From positions 5,304,492 through 5,368,491 of the forward strand of contig JAGTTD010000013.1 of the NCBI GenBank assembly GCA_018398585.1: a stretch of DNA of 64,000 nt, written 5' to 3'. The notes under the pieces are model-generated. The model saw nothing but the letters and a program-made list of their open reading frames with translations. It did no database searches and was not told the origin of the DNA. This DNA is from Simmondsia chinensis (lineage: Eukaryota > Streptophyta > Magnoliopsida > Caryophyllales > Simmondsiaceae). Both the position numbers and the translations under genes were made by a program. Shown here piece after piece: positions 21,440 to 33,469 of this stretch. How positions within the stretch are numbered: position 1 is the first letter of the stretch; every line of letters starts with the position of its first letter.

Positions 21440-22698
21440 TGGGGAATCGAATACGGGTGACTTTTTTGGTTCTTGGAGTTTCTGACTACCAGGCTATGTC
21501 TACTAAAAATCTAAAAAGGAAAAGTTTTCATATCACTAACTATCACACTTTAAGCTGTCAGGTTTCATACAGTGGTTAGACTATTTACTTTCTAAGCATT
21601 GGGGTTTTAGATTCAAAGCTCATCTCTTCCCATCCTGAACGTTAGTGACCCTTATTAGGGGTATGTCCTTACTATCTAAAAAGCTCAACGACGTGGTCTG
21701 AGTATGTTGCCTTATGTCAGCTTATACGGTGAGAGTATTATTTTTTTACAAGTTAGTTTTTTAGGTAGAGTTACGCCTAATATCCTATAAAATAGTATTG
21801 TAGATAGGCCTATACATTTGGAGTCTCAATATCGGTGTCTATAAGTGTTTAACATGGTTTACGCTATGCAAAAAGGTGTGCATTACGTAATTGACACAGC
21901 TTGAGCATAGACTAGCATGTGCTAACTTATTTAGTGAAAGCATCCCTCCCTTTGTAAGCTTGGTTTTCCCAGTAGAAGTAATTAGAACCGATATTTGAAA
22001 TGATACGAAGATAGGCACAAATTTTGATACTCAAGCCTCTAATATCGACGTTTGCATTTGTTTGGTTTGGTTTACATTGTACCTCAAGGGGATTTGCTAA
22101 GTATTCATCATCATCATTTGAATATGTCGACATGGGCTAATTTATATGGCGACAATATCCATCCTTTAATAAACCAATTTTTAAGATGGCGTCAGGCCCA
22201 CTATGCGATTTGTAAGAAGGCAGACTGAATCCCAACGGGGCTGGACAATAGTGGATTGAATTTTCTGTTGAAGTTCTAGACATTGAGTTAAAGCTTATAT
22301 TTGTATTTGCATACATCGTGACAAATTACTATTTAAAGCATGTATTATTATAATGAGCTTGGGTGAATCTGGTAACTCTCACTATTCATCAATTATTATA
22401 ATGGTTTATCTTTGTCATGTTTTGTTGAATTTCGAAGCCTTATTTTTCTAATTAGGTTTTTGTGTAAGTAGTTGTTGTTGTGTCGTGGACGGCGGGCAAC
22501 CTTCTGTTTAGATGCTTTGGAGTTCTAGTTGTTTGCCTTCGAACCCTTTCTTACAAAATTATGCTTTTTGTGAGCATATCCTTTAATTACCGAAAAAGGG
22601 TTTAAGTAATAGAATAGTGGTATTCTTAAATCAGAACGATTATGATCGATTGGTAAAATATTAAGTAATAGAAGTAATTGTTGTTCTTATTTTTGATA
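21440..22698. other. Intergenic; possible LINE 3' tail at 22440-22600
   Basis: No gene was recognised. At 22440-22600 the sequence ends in CTTTAATTACCGAAAAAGGG, which resembles the 3' ends of the LINE-derived inserts at 56307 and 36530. Confidence 0.35.
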
Positions 22699-22707
22699 TT
22701 TATTTTT

Positions 22708-23065
22708 GGGTTATTTACATCAACGGTTCATGTACTTTGCCCATTGTGTCAATTTAGTCCCTATATTATTCATGTTGTGTTAATTTGGTCCTTAAAGTAT
22801 AATTTATGTTAAAGTTTCGGTGAAATTTTTAATGATTCATCCATGGATTCTGTTAAATTGAATAAATTGGTGGATTTATAATGAGTTACTAGCATCTAAC
22901 GTCATTGTGGCCTTAAATATTGCGTCAATAACTTAATTAAAATTTGACAAAGGGACTAAATTGACACAATCTGAATTGTATAAGGACTAAATTGACACAA
23001 TCAAAAGTACAATGACTAAATTGACACAATGACAAAAGTACAGGGACTATTGGTGTAAATAACCC
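22708..23065. mobile_element. MITE, Mutator-like, with 9-bp duplication
   Basis: Inverted ends: GGGTTATTTACATCAACGG at the left, and CAGGGACTATTGGTGTAAAT followed by AACCC at the right. The subterminal GTGTCAATTTAGTCC is repeated in inverse. The 9-bp flank TTTATTTTT occurs on both sides (22699-22707 and 23066-23074). The 9-bp size suggests a Mutator-like element, but this flank is low-complexity. A diverged copy is at 42507-42766. Confidence 0.7.
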
Positions 23066-23274
23066 TTTATTTTTTTATTTTAAAAGTATTTTCATAAAAA
23101 AAAAAAAAATTTAAAAAGAGGATAGTTGAAAACCCTTAAAAAAAAAAAATAAAATACTTAGCTTATTGGCTTTTTGCCAATTGCCATCCAATTACGACAC
23201 AATTTCGCAGCAAGCGGTTTTTACGCCGTAACAAGCAGGAGTTCGAAAAATTAAACTCTATATACTACTGTAGT

Positions 23275-23412
23275 ATTTTCTCATATTGGGGGTCCTCGGA
23301 AACAGCCTCTCTTTAGGGTAGCCCCCTGAAGGAGGAAGGCTGCGTAGATCTACCCCCCCAGACCCTGCTTAGGCGGGAGCCCTTGGAGACACTGGGTTTG
23401 TTATTATTGTTG
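23275..23412 (+). mobile_element. 5'-truncated SINE copy (tail only, TTG end)
   Basis: It starts just before the linker (TTGGGGGTCCTCGGAAACAG) and includes CCTGCTTAGGCGGGAGCCC and GACACTGGGTTTGTTATTATT. It has no 5S head. The flanking duplication is about 15 bp with two mismatches (23259-23274 and 23413-23427). Confidence 0.82.
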
Positions 23413-23790
23413 TATATACTGTTGTAGCATACGAAGACAATTAATATCGAGACAATTGAATAACGTCTGAACTCTAACACAAAGTTAAATTTATAATCCA
23501 AACCCACCAAAACTAAATGCCAGACGAAGCCTCATATCAAAGAACCAAAACCAAAGCCAAAATGATACGAACTTAGATTGAATTTCGCTCAAACAATGGA
23601 ATCAAAGCTCAGTCTAACACTCAATCAACATAAAGTTAGGCGTACGGGGCAGTAACTGGCTGCTCCTTTGTATATATGGATGTATAAGTATTAGTATTAA
23701 CTCCAAATGGAGGATTTACATGGATGAAAGGGGACAAGACGTAGAAGAAATTTCAGGGAGAGCGAGAAAAGTTCACATTACAATTAGCAT

Positions 23791-23984
23791 ACAACAACAA
23801 CAGACCCAGTGCCTCAAAGGCTCCCGCCTAAGCGGGGTCTGGGGGTTGGATGTACACAACTTTAGCCCTTCAGGATGTAACCCTGCCGAGAGGCTGTTTC
23901 TGTGGACTCCTAATCTTATAAGGTTGGCAACACAAGGACTTCCCTATAATGGGATCTAGTACATGAGTGTCTGGTAAATGAATC
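23791..23984 (-). mobile_element. 5S-derived SINE with internal deletion of the 5S body
   Basis: On the minus strand the head is TTTACCAGACACTCATGTAC then AGATCCCATTATAGGGAAGTCC, followed by TTGTGTTGCCAACC, the Angio-like tail and TTGTTGTTG. It matches the 5S start and the 5S end, but about 70 nt in between, where the 5S internal promoter lies, is missing. No target duplication was identified. Confidence 0.8.
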
Positions 23985-24314
23985 CTAAAAATAACTAACT
24001 CCCCCTATTTATAGAAGAGGATGCTAAAATATCTTGTAAAATATCTAAGGCTGACGTGGCAAAAGATAGAAGCCCGGATTTGTTGATGCGTCGCTATGGA
24101 TAGGCGGTAAAGCAGATGCAAGCAGCATTTGGCGGGATGGAAGAAGCAAGCGACACTTGGCGTTATGCGTTGTGCAGACATGGCAGCTGATAGGAACCCA
24201 GGTTTGTATCACAAAACAACATAAAAACGCCAAAATTAGCCAAACTAACAGAAAAGAAAGCCCCCCAAAATACCCAAAAGCCAACCCTTAGAAGGAAGCA
24301 CACACCGGAAGATA

Positions 24315-24730
24315 AGTATCAAATATAATATAAGGTTTTTACTAAAAACTACTTAAGTTTTATGTACAATTTCAAAAAGTCACCTAAATTAATTAATTTT
24401 TTAATATCACACCTTAATTTGACGCTGTTAACATCCATTAATTTTCGCTGATATGGGATTTTAAAAAATTATTTTTTAAATACTTACAAATTTTTTAGAT
24501 ATTTAAAGTATTTTTAAATTATTTTAAATGTATATTCAAATTTATAAATTATTTTTTTCAGAAGTCACATCAGCAAAAACTAACGGATGTTAACTGTGTT
24601 AACGTTAAGGTGTTACAATGAAATTTTTTTAAAGTTTAAGTTTGACATTGAAAAATTAGAAAACTAGGAAGTTTTTTGAAGTCGCATTAAAATTTACGTG
24701 GTTTTCAATAAAAATTCTATAATATATATT
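24315..24730. mobile_element. Foldback MITE, family 1
   Basis: The left arm contains ACTACTTAAGTTTTATGT, TTTTTTAATATCACACCTTA and GCTGTTAACATCCATTAATT. The right arm has the inverse: AAAACTAACGGATGTTAAC, GTTAAGGTGTTACAATGAAA and ACGTGGTTTTCAATAAAAA. Confidence 0.7.
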
Positions 24731-24739
24731 AATGATGTC

Positions 24740-26880
24740 TAGCTAAAATATATTTGCTTTTTTTTTTTGATAAATTAATATATTTGCTTATAAAAGATAA
24801 TTAATATAATCTTGGCCGGTCCTAAGAATTATAGGGCTCGAAGCTGATTGTTGAAATAGAACCTTGTGTATATTAATATTTTCTTTAGCGACGTAAATAT
24901 TAATTAAATCAATAGTAAACAAATATTTAAGTTGGTACAAATTAAAGATCTTATAATTTATGGCCCTTAAAGTTTTAATGTCAGAAACAGTTACTTCTCC
25001 CGCTCGAAGTCTTAGACCTTGAATGGAATATTATTTTGGAAAATATTGGGGTAGAATTATTATTACCAGAGCAGGATTGTAGTTTTCAAGACAATTTTGT
25101 GACTCTTATTATTTGTAAGTCATATTATTACTCTAACAATAACAATTAATAATAACAACTCCCATTATTTTTTATAACTTATGAGTTTTGTCATGTTATT
25201 GATACATAGATTTGTCAAATTTATCATTTTCCTTTTTAAGAAAGAAAATATTAAATGAATGAAAATTAGTTATTTATTTCAAATTATAAAAAAGTAATAT
25301 TAAATTAATTTTTTATAACAAAATAACCTTTAAATATATACATTTACTAAAAAAAATTAAAAATTGAAATCGAAACAACAGAAAATCAATGTCAAAATCT
25401 AATACGCGTGAATTGTTGATTGGGTATTGATTATAACTTGCATGAAATGCAGTAATTGACGAGTATTCCATGTGGATCGTGAAAGCAATAGAGCTGCAGA
25501 TAGGGTGGCTGTTAAAAAAATTACAGAATATACGAGATCTAAAAATTTAAGGTATCTCAATCTAAAGTTAAATATAATTATCACGAGGAAACACTAGGTA
25601 GTTCTGTTAGTTGATAGATTTGTTAGTGTTCTTTGTTGAAAAATAGGACGATGTAAGGTCAACTTAGACAAATTTAGGACGAACATAAAACCCGAAGAAG
25701 TGATAAGAGATTACCTCTTTGTGGAATACCACTACCTTAAAGCTGAATTTGCCCCAACACCGGTACAAATTGGCCTTTTGACAATCGATTCCCAAGGTTA
25801 ACACGGCTACCGCAATACCCGTATACTCAAGACTACAGTATGGGACAGTTTCAAACAATTCTCGGCAAAAAGTGCCAAAAAAAAAAAAAAAAAGATAGTA
25901 GAGAGAGAGAGAATTATTGATTCCTATGTTTATAGGCAAATGGAGAGAACACTGAATTTAATTGCTAGAATTTAAAAGGTTTGTAATTGACCAAATTTTA
26001 TGGTAGCATTAACCCAACTAGTTAGGATGATGGCATTAATCCAGCCAATGATTAATGACATTTTGGTACGTTTATTCCTCCAACAAGTAAAATACCAATG
26101 GGTAATTTAGAAAAATATATTAATACCGATGCAAAATATGCCCACAGCCGTCACCCGAGCCCAACCGCCTGCTGCTTGCGTGTGGTCCACCCTAACTCCA
26201 ACAGGTGGTTAATGATACAAATCTGATATTAGACCCCATTTCTAAACCGGGTTAATAGAGAGTATTAGAAATATTATATTAATATATAATATTAAATGGG
26301 GCAATTAGGGTACTAATTAGTTGATGTCATCATTAATTAATTAAGCTCTAATTAAAGTAATTAAGGTAGCCTAGGGCCATAATATAAGTAAATGAGTCAT
26401 TAGTTTTAGGTTGCTATACTGAAGAGTGATTTTGAGAGTGTTCTCTTTCTCTCCCCATTTCTCTTCTATGTACTGTCCCCCCTTTCTATATAAAACTTAT
26501 ACATATATACAAATATACAAATGAGGCAACCGTTTTACTATGCCGTAAGCTCGAAAATTTGTGTGCTGTTTGATTTCAATTGATTCGAGTATCTTTGATC
26601 CAATTTCGTATCACTTAACAACTTATTATCAAGTATAGTGGACAATAAGATATTCATGCAAGATTTAGTGTTTTCTTAAATCCGATGTGGGACACGATAA
26701 ATAAGGAAAGTGTTAGGCTCCATTTTCAATGTGTGACAAGTAATTACAACACTTAAGTGGGATGAGCAATTTTAGGACAGCTCTTCTCTTCGTCGTCCAA
26801 TGGGGTATGAAGACTTGGAGGAGCATCTTAGGAAAATTCTGAGCCTTTTTTCATTATGGGACAACGAAATAAAAGAACAA
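24740..26880. other. Intergenic, nothing firmly recognised
   Basis: AT-rich. A minus-strand frame at 25664-25939 (91 codons, containing LFETVPYCSLEYTGIAV) does not look like pure noise, but I recognise no family. An LTR-like leader may lie around 26400-26500. Confidence 0.3.
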
Positions 26881-26887
26881 AAATGCC

Positions 26888-27090
26888 TTGTTTGGCAACA
26901 ACGTAAAGGAGGGTATAGTAATATCCTACCCTTGTTTGATAATTGGATAGAGGGGTAAGAGTAAAGAGAGTAAAGGAGGGTAATGAGGGGTAAGTTTTAC
27001 CGCCAGTCAGCCTCCATTACCTTTAAAAAAATTTGCCAAACGAGGTTAAAAATTTACCCATATTTACTCCGTTGCCAAACAGGGGGTTAA
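26888..27090. mobile_element. MITE with TTGTTTGGCAAC ends
   Basis: Left end CCTTGTTTGGCAACAACG and right end CCGTTGCCAAACAGGG are inverted. The GTAAAGGAGGGTA-type interior also recurs in inverse. The target duplication could not be fixed. Confidence 0.55.
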
Positions 27091-27705
27091 AGTTCTAAAG
27101 CGTATTTCTAATATTTTACCATTTAAAAAAAAAAAAAGGAAAAAGAAATAGCAACTTCACAGTAACTGGCTGATATAACTCCACCTTTCAGTTCATGAAA
27201 GGAAAAATAAATAAATAAGGAAAAAAAAAGGCTATACGACTTCTTTTTTGTTTTGAATAATGCCAGCTTGATGAACTTGCTAAGATGCTTCTTCGAAGTA
27301 CACTGCATATGTTTTTTTATGAAATTTATCGCTTATATATTCTGAGATTTTTATATTTATGATCATCTGAATGTCTTGATATTTTAATTTATATGATGAG
27401 ATATTTGTTAAGGACTCCACATGCGAGTCTTTGTTACGATAAATAATTGGATCAGACCAATTTGATATCAATTATGTTAGGATAGTATCAGAAATGAGAG
27501 AAATGCATAGAAGAGGATTGTGGGGGGTGCGGGGAAGAGCTACCGATCACAAATCTCAATATAATTACTATTCTACTCTAACCCTTACTTACACTAATTA
27601 ATTAGGGTTAATGTTGATGATGTGGCAATATGTGATGACGTGGCACTGTCAATGTGGTGTTGTTGATGTGGCACGGTCCTTGGTAATATTACTCGTATCG
27701 AGAAA

Positions 27706-27863
27706 TTATTAGGTGACACGGGCCAGTACATTTTTTCTTATTTTCAAGTTAAAATTAATTTAAATAATAAATTTTAATTAATGAAAAGACTTCCCAATAC
27801 ACGTAGGGTATAGGAAATAGTGGGGCGTTACCACGTCACCGCGGTGACCCCATGTCACCTAAT
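27706..27863. mobile_element. Short foldback MITE
   Basis: ATTAGGTGACACGGG at the left is inverted as CCCATGTCACCTAAT at the right, with an AT-rich centre and GTCACCGCGGTGAC just inside the right end. Confidence 0.55.
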
Positions 27864-27885
27864 ATTTTCTCATCCGTATCAATCT

Positions 27886-28045
27886 TGTGGAATCTCATAT
27901 TGGAGTTGAGATAAAGACGAGATCACCTTATAAGCCTAGTAAGTTTCTCCATCTATTATCAATTGGTTTTAGAATGGAACCCTATTTGAGTTTATATGTG
28001 GATCTCGTATGTTCCAACTCCGTGGGTTGGACCTAAAGGTATAAA
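27886..28045 (-). repeat. TGTTAAAT-type dispersed repeat, fragment
   Basis: On the minus strand it contains GATCCACATATAAACTC, GGGTTCCATTCTAAAACC, AATTGATAATAGATGGAG and CAACTCCAATATGAGATT, in the same order as the copies at 51587 and 50938. Confidence 0.5.
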
Positions 28046-28049
28046 TTTA

Positions 28050-28650
28050 CCCGTTCAAAATTTTTCCATCAATTAACATTTTGCCAAATGTCGGAGTTTT
28101 TTTTTGGAAATTCCGGCCTTAACATTTAATTTTAATAATATATAGGTATTATCTATTAGAATTTGTAGGGTTTTTCTTGCCGGAAAATATTGAATTGACA
28201 TGACAGGATTTTGATATTATATCTCCATCATAATCGAATGAATTTTTGTTATAATGCACTAAATTTTTGCTAAAAATACCGATAAACTCATGTATATTAT
28301 CGTAACTGTGTAGTGTATCAATAGTTTCTAGTGAAAATTGGGGAAAGTTTCATAAAAATTCATTAGATAGCATCATATGGTATCTAAGCGATAAAATTTT
28401 TGAACACCTACATAGGTGATAAAATTTGCAAACCTCAAAATACCTTATTATATAAATATTAGTTCAGTTAATGCACAAATTCACAACAACAAAGTACAAC
28501 ACAAAGCAAATACCAGCCGTGCATCGCATAGGAAGAAACCTAATTATATAAATTAGAATGTAAAAGTTGCTAGGTAATAAATGGTCAAATTTAATGATAA
28601 ATTCTATTATTTTAAAGGTAAGGGTCACTTTGAAAAAGAAGAACAAGCTT
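28050..28650. other. Intergenic, nothing recognised
   Basis: AT-rich sequence with no supported gene or repeat. Confidence 0.3.
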
Positions 28651-28654
28651 TAAA

Positions 28655-29075
28655 CTCGAGCCATCTTCGAAATGAGTCATTATCCAAAATAACACAAATA
28701 TAAAAAATATTTTTAAAACTAACTTTTTAAAAAAATTATTTCCCCAAATGACATCCATGTCATCATTTGTTTTTTTTTGCATTATTATTTTTTCAAATTT
28801 ATAATATTTTATATATTATAATAAATAAAATAAAATAAATTATTTATTAAGTTTTAAGTAAAATTATTTATACACAAACTTTAATCTAAATATTTGACAA
28901 ATAATTTAATTTAATTTATTTGTTATGAATAAGAATGTATTATAAATTTAAGAAGTTATAAATATGTTGAAAACAAAATAAGAAAGTAAGAAAAAAGTAA
29001 ATATAAAAAATTAAAAAAGTCAAATGATGACATGGATACCATTTGAAAAAATATTTTTCTTTAAAAGCTAGTTTT
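28655..29075. mobile_element. Foldback MITE, family 2
   Basis: CAAATGACATCCATGTCATC in the left arm is mirrored by CAAATGATGACATGGATACC in the right arm. It shares this motif pair and the ends (GAGCCAT...) with 38245-38835. Confidence 0.55.
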
Positions 29076-29079
29076 TAAC

Positions 29080-29815
29080 CTCCTTAATAGGTGCTTAATA
29101 CCGCTCACTCGAGATTAAGGAGTTCGGTCTCCTTGTTAATTGTTCGAGTACAAATTCGCTTCAACTCATTCGGGAACACTTAGTTCTGTTGCTTGGCTTA
29201 AAATGTCAATGCGACTCCGATGTGCTTCGTACTACTATAATTAGAATACTTTGCATCATTAGAAGATTTTTATGCCACTCGAACATGTGTTTCCGTCTAT
29301 GCTGCAAAATTTTCTCTATTTCTCTTTTTCTAACGCTCACTAGGTAAATTTTCTGTATTTTATCTTTTAATCAATAGCGTGATTTAAAGTGTTTACTTGA
29401 AAAATTAGACTTTTAGAGATGATTTTCTAATACTAAGAATTTTATGATAGTTAAGTAAAAAATAATAACTTTTTTCTAAAAATAAAAAAAAAGGTACAGT
29501 TTTTATTTATAGTTTTTTCTAATTTTTCTTATTATTTTCAAGCTTTGAAAATAATATTTTCTTATTTTTACTTTCTAATTTTAGTTTTATTTCATGAAAC
29601 CTTTAAAAGCTGAAAATAACAAATTAAGAAAAGAAAAAAAAAAGATTTTAAAAATGGGATTCAACCGAAAGAAAATTTAGTTTTGAAATTGCCATGAGTC
29701 ATTCTTGTGTGAGGTACATGGGCCAGGCCCATTTTAATTATAAGACCTAAGATTAGGATAAAGGCCCAAAAGACTAAATGGGCTGGCAAATCTAAAACTA
29801 GGGTGTATAACAACT
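29080..29815. other. Intergenic, nothing recognised
   Basis: AT-rich sequence with no gene or classified repeat. The last part is the direct flank of the SINE at 29816. Confidence 0.3.
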
Positions 29816-30048
29816 ACCAAAGAGGGTACCAACACGCAGTCACCAGATCCGAAGTTAAGCATACTTGGGCGAGAGCAGTACCAGGATGAGTGACCTTCTA
29901 AAAAGTTATCACTCTCAGGTTGGGGGTACTCGGAAACAACCTCCCTTCAGGGCTAATACCCTGAAGGGGGAAGGCTGTGTATATCCGCCTCCCCCCAGAC
30001 CTTATTTAGGCAGGAGCCCTTGTGACACTGGATATGTTGCTTGCTTTT
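29816..30048 (+). mobile_element. 5S rRNA-derived SINE (type B)
   Basis: Starts ACCAAAGAGGGTACCAACAC. The 5S body has a short deletion near the CATTAGAACTC position. Then come the linker CAGGTTGGGGGTACTCGG and the Angio-like tail to GACACTGGATATGTTGC. Flanks at about 29800-29814 and 30049-30063 are a worn target duplication (AGGGTGTATAACAAC versus AGGATATATAAGAAC). Confidence 0.85.
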
Positions 30049-30099
30049 AGGATATATAAGAACCGAATTGATTGCGACTATCGGCAACGTTTTAAATTT

Positions 30100-30180
30100 G
30101 ACCAGAGTTAGGCTATTTTATTTTTTTTTTCCAATAATTAGCTACAAAGTTACAATACAAAACAGACAACTCATACAAAT
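30100..30180 (-). mobile_element. LINE 3'-end fragment
   Basis: On the minus strand, GTCTGTTTTGTATTGTAAC then TTTGTAGCTAATTATTGG and a run of A. It matches the 3' module at 36645-36703 and 56426-56487. Confidence 0.45.
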
Positions 30181-30299
30181 GAGTCTTTAGTAAACCCATA
30201 TAGAAACGGGGAGCAAAATATAAAAGAAAAAACAAAAAAAATATGTCTAAGCAAGCCAAATATGAGCCATGATGAGTAATTCTCGAACCTAAACATGCC

Positions 30300-31410
30300 A
30301 CGTAATGTCTATGTCACCGGAGCAACTTTGAACAAAATATGCGTGAACCGAACATGGAGCTTGATGAGCTTGAACTTGGCTTAATTTATTCACCCAAATC
30401 ATCGTTAGAATTTGTCATTTCTAGCAGAAAGAATATACACTAATGATTTGCTAAGTGGCTTAGAGCAATTACAGTAATATTTTATTGGACTTTAGGCTCG
30501 ATTTACAATGTTGACATATATGAGCCATCAGATGGAGTAATTCATATTGATATCTTTTATTCCGTAACTACAATATAAAATTCTCAATACTTATATTTAG
30601 AGCATTTTCAGTGGGGACGTCACATGGACCAATTTTGACGTCATCCATCTCTCTTATTTTTTCAGACAATGCCAATTGAACTGTGTGATAAAATATTCAA
30701 AAATTAGGTTCGATTTAAATTTTCAATAGAAGATTTAGAAAAAAAGAAATATTCACGTGTAGATTACCTTCAAACCGGAGAAAGATATACTGGGAGCAGC
30801 TGCACATCCGGAAGCTCAAACGGGTGGGCAGAAAGTACTAACTTGCGCGGCAAACTTCAAACAGACATAACTTTTTATCCATAAGGACTTACGGGGCTCG
30901 TAAGTTGCCAAAACGAAGCTATCGGACTGAACCATGCAACCCCAGACGCTTTGCCTCTGGCCTTGCCTATTTTTCCCAAATTCAGCTCTAAACATATTTT
31001 CGGGCCATTTTTATATTATCTACCTAGTTTAGGGGTAGTTTTGTTTCGTATTTTGTGGCATTTTCATAGTTTTTCATATTAGGGTTTCACTTTATTTTCT
31101 TGTAAATACTGACTATAACAGATTGTATTGTTCATTCTCAAAAATTTTTGAATTAAAAACCCTAATTTTCTATATCTTTAGTAGATTCCGATTTTTTTTT
31201 TTTTTTTTTTTGAGTTTAACATATTCGATTCAATCTTTCATTTCCGTACCACTTCAGACCTCCGTTTTAATATTGTTGAAAAAAAAAATTGACATACAAT
31301 ACAATATTAACTTTTCTTTAAAAAAAAAAAAAGATGCCTCGGATACTGGCTTGTCTCCCACCCAAAGTTGACATGGAAGCGGGGACACTCTTATACAAAG
31401 ATTTTTAGTC
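30300..31410. other. Intergenic, possible LTR remnant
   Basis: About 30770-31180 has features of a plant retroelement LTR or leader (AACTTCAAACAGACATAAC, then CTTGTAAATACTGAC), but its ends were not found. T- and A-rich runs occur at 31194 and 31320. Decayed GAGCTTGATGAGCTTG words lie near 30360. Confidence 0.3.
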
Positions 31411-31421
31411 TTATTTATGTC

Positions 31422-31838
31422 TAGGGATGTATTTGAGCCGAGATGAGCCCGAGCCTGCCTGGCTTGAGGCTTAGCTCGTTAGCTTTAAGCTCGGCTTGGG
31501 CTCGGGATCGGCTCGACTCTGCTCAATCTAAGTTCGGTGAGCTTCAAATTATATTTGCAATATTGCTCATTTAAGCTCCATATAGGCTCATTTGGGCTCG
31601 TTAAGCTCAGCTCGTCTCATTTAGGCTCCAATATGGCTTTAATGGGCAATATTTAAGCAAATATATTACACTAAAAAAAGCTCGTTTAGGCTTCCTAGCC
31701 TATGGGCTCGAGATTCATTAGGCTCGAGATTGGCTCGGCTCGGCTCGGCTCTAGCTCAAAGCGAGCCGAGCTTTTCAAGCTTTATGGCGAGCTGGCTCGC
31801 GAGGGCTCGTGAGTCGGCTCGGCTCATTTACACCCCTA
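31422..31838. mobile_element. hAT-like nonautonomous element, complete
   Basis: 417 bp. Left end TAGGGATGTATTTGAGCCG, right end CGGCTCATTTACACCCCTA. A perfect 8-bp target duplication TTTATGTC flanks it (31414-31421 and 31839-31846), as expected of hAT elements. The interior is packed with GGCTCG/GAGCC subterminal repeats. This is the best-preserved member of the AGCTC-rich family seen throughout the window. Confidence 0.88.
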
Positions 31839-31859
31839 TTTATGTCAAATGTAATTTTA

Positions 31860-33200
31860 TTCTGTCCGCTATGTCACTTTAAGACCTACTTTTAATTATG
31901 TGAATTTAGTCTCTTTACTATTTATATTATATTAATTTATTCTAACAAAAAAACTGACATTAAGTTATCAATCGAGGAGATTTTCAATAGTCAAGTCAAG
32001 AATCAATTTGGTCGAGACTGGATCACTTGTATTTGATTTGACTATATTATTGAGAATTATGTCCGTAGGTTAACTTTCATTTTATCGTAGAACTAAACTA
32101 ATACAAATATAAACTGTATAAGAATTTAATTGATATAATTAAAAGTAAAATGACTAAAATTTACAGAGTAATAAAAATACAGAACCTAATTAACCCAAAA
32201 TTTTACATATAAAAAGGGCATTTGATGGGGACACTTAGCTCATAATCACCAAACATTGCAAGTTAACAGGCACATGTGCACATAATCAACTGCAATCATT
32301 ATCTGATTTATTATTGCTTATACTATACATATCATATGATTTAATTATCATATAATGTTATATTCTTAGTGTTTCTATTTTCTATTTATATTGTCTTTAT
32401 TATAGGGAAATTTCCTTTTTATTAGTTTTCATAATATAATTAATTTCTTGGAGGACCACCCACAGTAGAAATTCAGTCTATGGACGGATCAAATCGTACC
32501 GCAAACTTTTTATGTTATCATAATTTTTACATTAGATTGTAGGGACATTAGCAGTTTGTAAAAGGATTTGCTTGACGGTTACATTGGTAGTCCTTATGAT
32601 AATTTATTTGATAGTTCTCTGTAATTTTTCAATTTTTTCCTACTTACACAATTAGGTTATTCCTATCTAATTTTATATTTGTAAATATAAGTTTGTAGAC
32701 TTCTTAGTTATCAAGAAGATCCTTGGAATGCGATAAAGAAAGATTCTTAGAAATGTTATGGCCAAAACCGGAAAAATGTGGTTAGATTGTGCATTTCTTA
32801 GGATTATATGAGAAATTATGGGAGAAAGAGAGAAAAAAATTAGAGAGAGAAAGGAGGAGCCGAGAAGAAGAATTGGTTTCATTAAATTTCTACATAACAC
32901 AGTATCGCTTTTCCTTACTAGTTATCGGAAAAAAAGACAGTCTCACTCAATTTTGCCTTTTAGTTTGATTTTTCGAACCCTAATTATAATTTACTCTGAA
33001 ATTCAAATGCACAATGTGCTATTTATTAACAAAATGCTGACAAAGTTGACTAAAAAGTGGTTTGTCCAATAAAATTAGATTATAGATGATTTCACAAAAA
33101 CGTTAACATTATGATAGTTAAGTAAAATCTGATCAATTTATAAGTTAGGGTTTTTTTTTTTTTTTGGCAAACATAGAACCCCGCCATTCTTTATCTAATG
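31860..33200. other. Intergenic with MITE-like remnant
   Basis: About 31850-32200 has GAATTTAGTCTC and TTTAATTGATATAATTAAAA words recalling the MITE at 22708. No gene was recognised. Confidence 0.3.
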
Positions 33201-33227
33201 CGTTCAATATATATATATATATTGATT

Positions 33228-33464
33228 ACCAAAGAGGGCATCAACACGCTGTCACCGAATCCCATTAGAACTCCGAAGTTAAGTGTGCTTGGGCGAGAGT
33301 AGTACCAGGATGGGTGACCTCCTCGGATGTCCTCACCCTCAGGTTGGAGGTACTGAAAAACAGCCTCTCTTCAGGTTAATATCCTGAAGGGGGAAGGCTG
33401 CGTACATCCGTCCCCCCCAGACCCTTCGTAGGCGGGAGCCCTTGAGGCACTGGGTATGTTCCTC
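33228..33464 (+). mobile_element. 5S rRNA-derived SINE (type B)
   Basis: ACCAAAGAGGGCATCAACAC head, intact 5S core (GAAGTTAAGTGTGCTTGGGC, AGGATGGGTGACCTCCTC), then linker and Angio-like tail to GCACTGGGTATGTTCCTC. Flanks share TATATATATATT..GATT on both sides, a probable AT-rich target duplication. Confidence 0.9.
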
Positions 33465-33469
33465 ATTAT

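Noticed and set aside
25664..25939. Minus-strand ORF of 91 codons as a gene
   Set aside because: Part of it is a translated T/A run; no family was recognised and no promoter or splice context supports it.
29865..30050. Plus-strand ORF of 61 codons
   Set aside because: Translation of a SINE copy (5S body and tail), not a coding gene.
33228..33464. Cassandra TRIM (5S within LTRs)
   Set aside because: No paired terminal repeats, PBS or purine tract surround the 5S parts. The flanks are SINE-type duplications of 14-22 bp and the tail is simple-repeat or A-rich.
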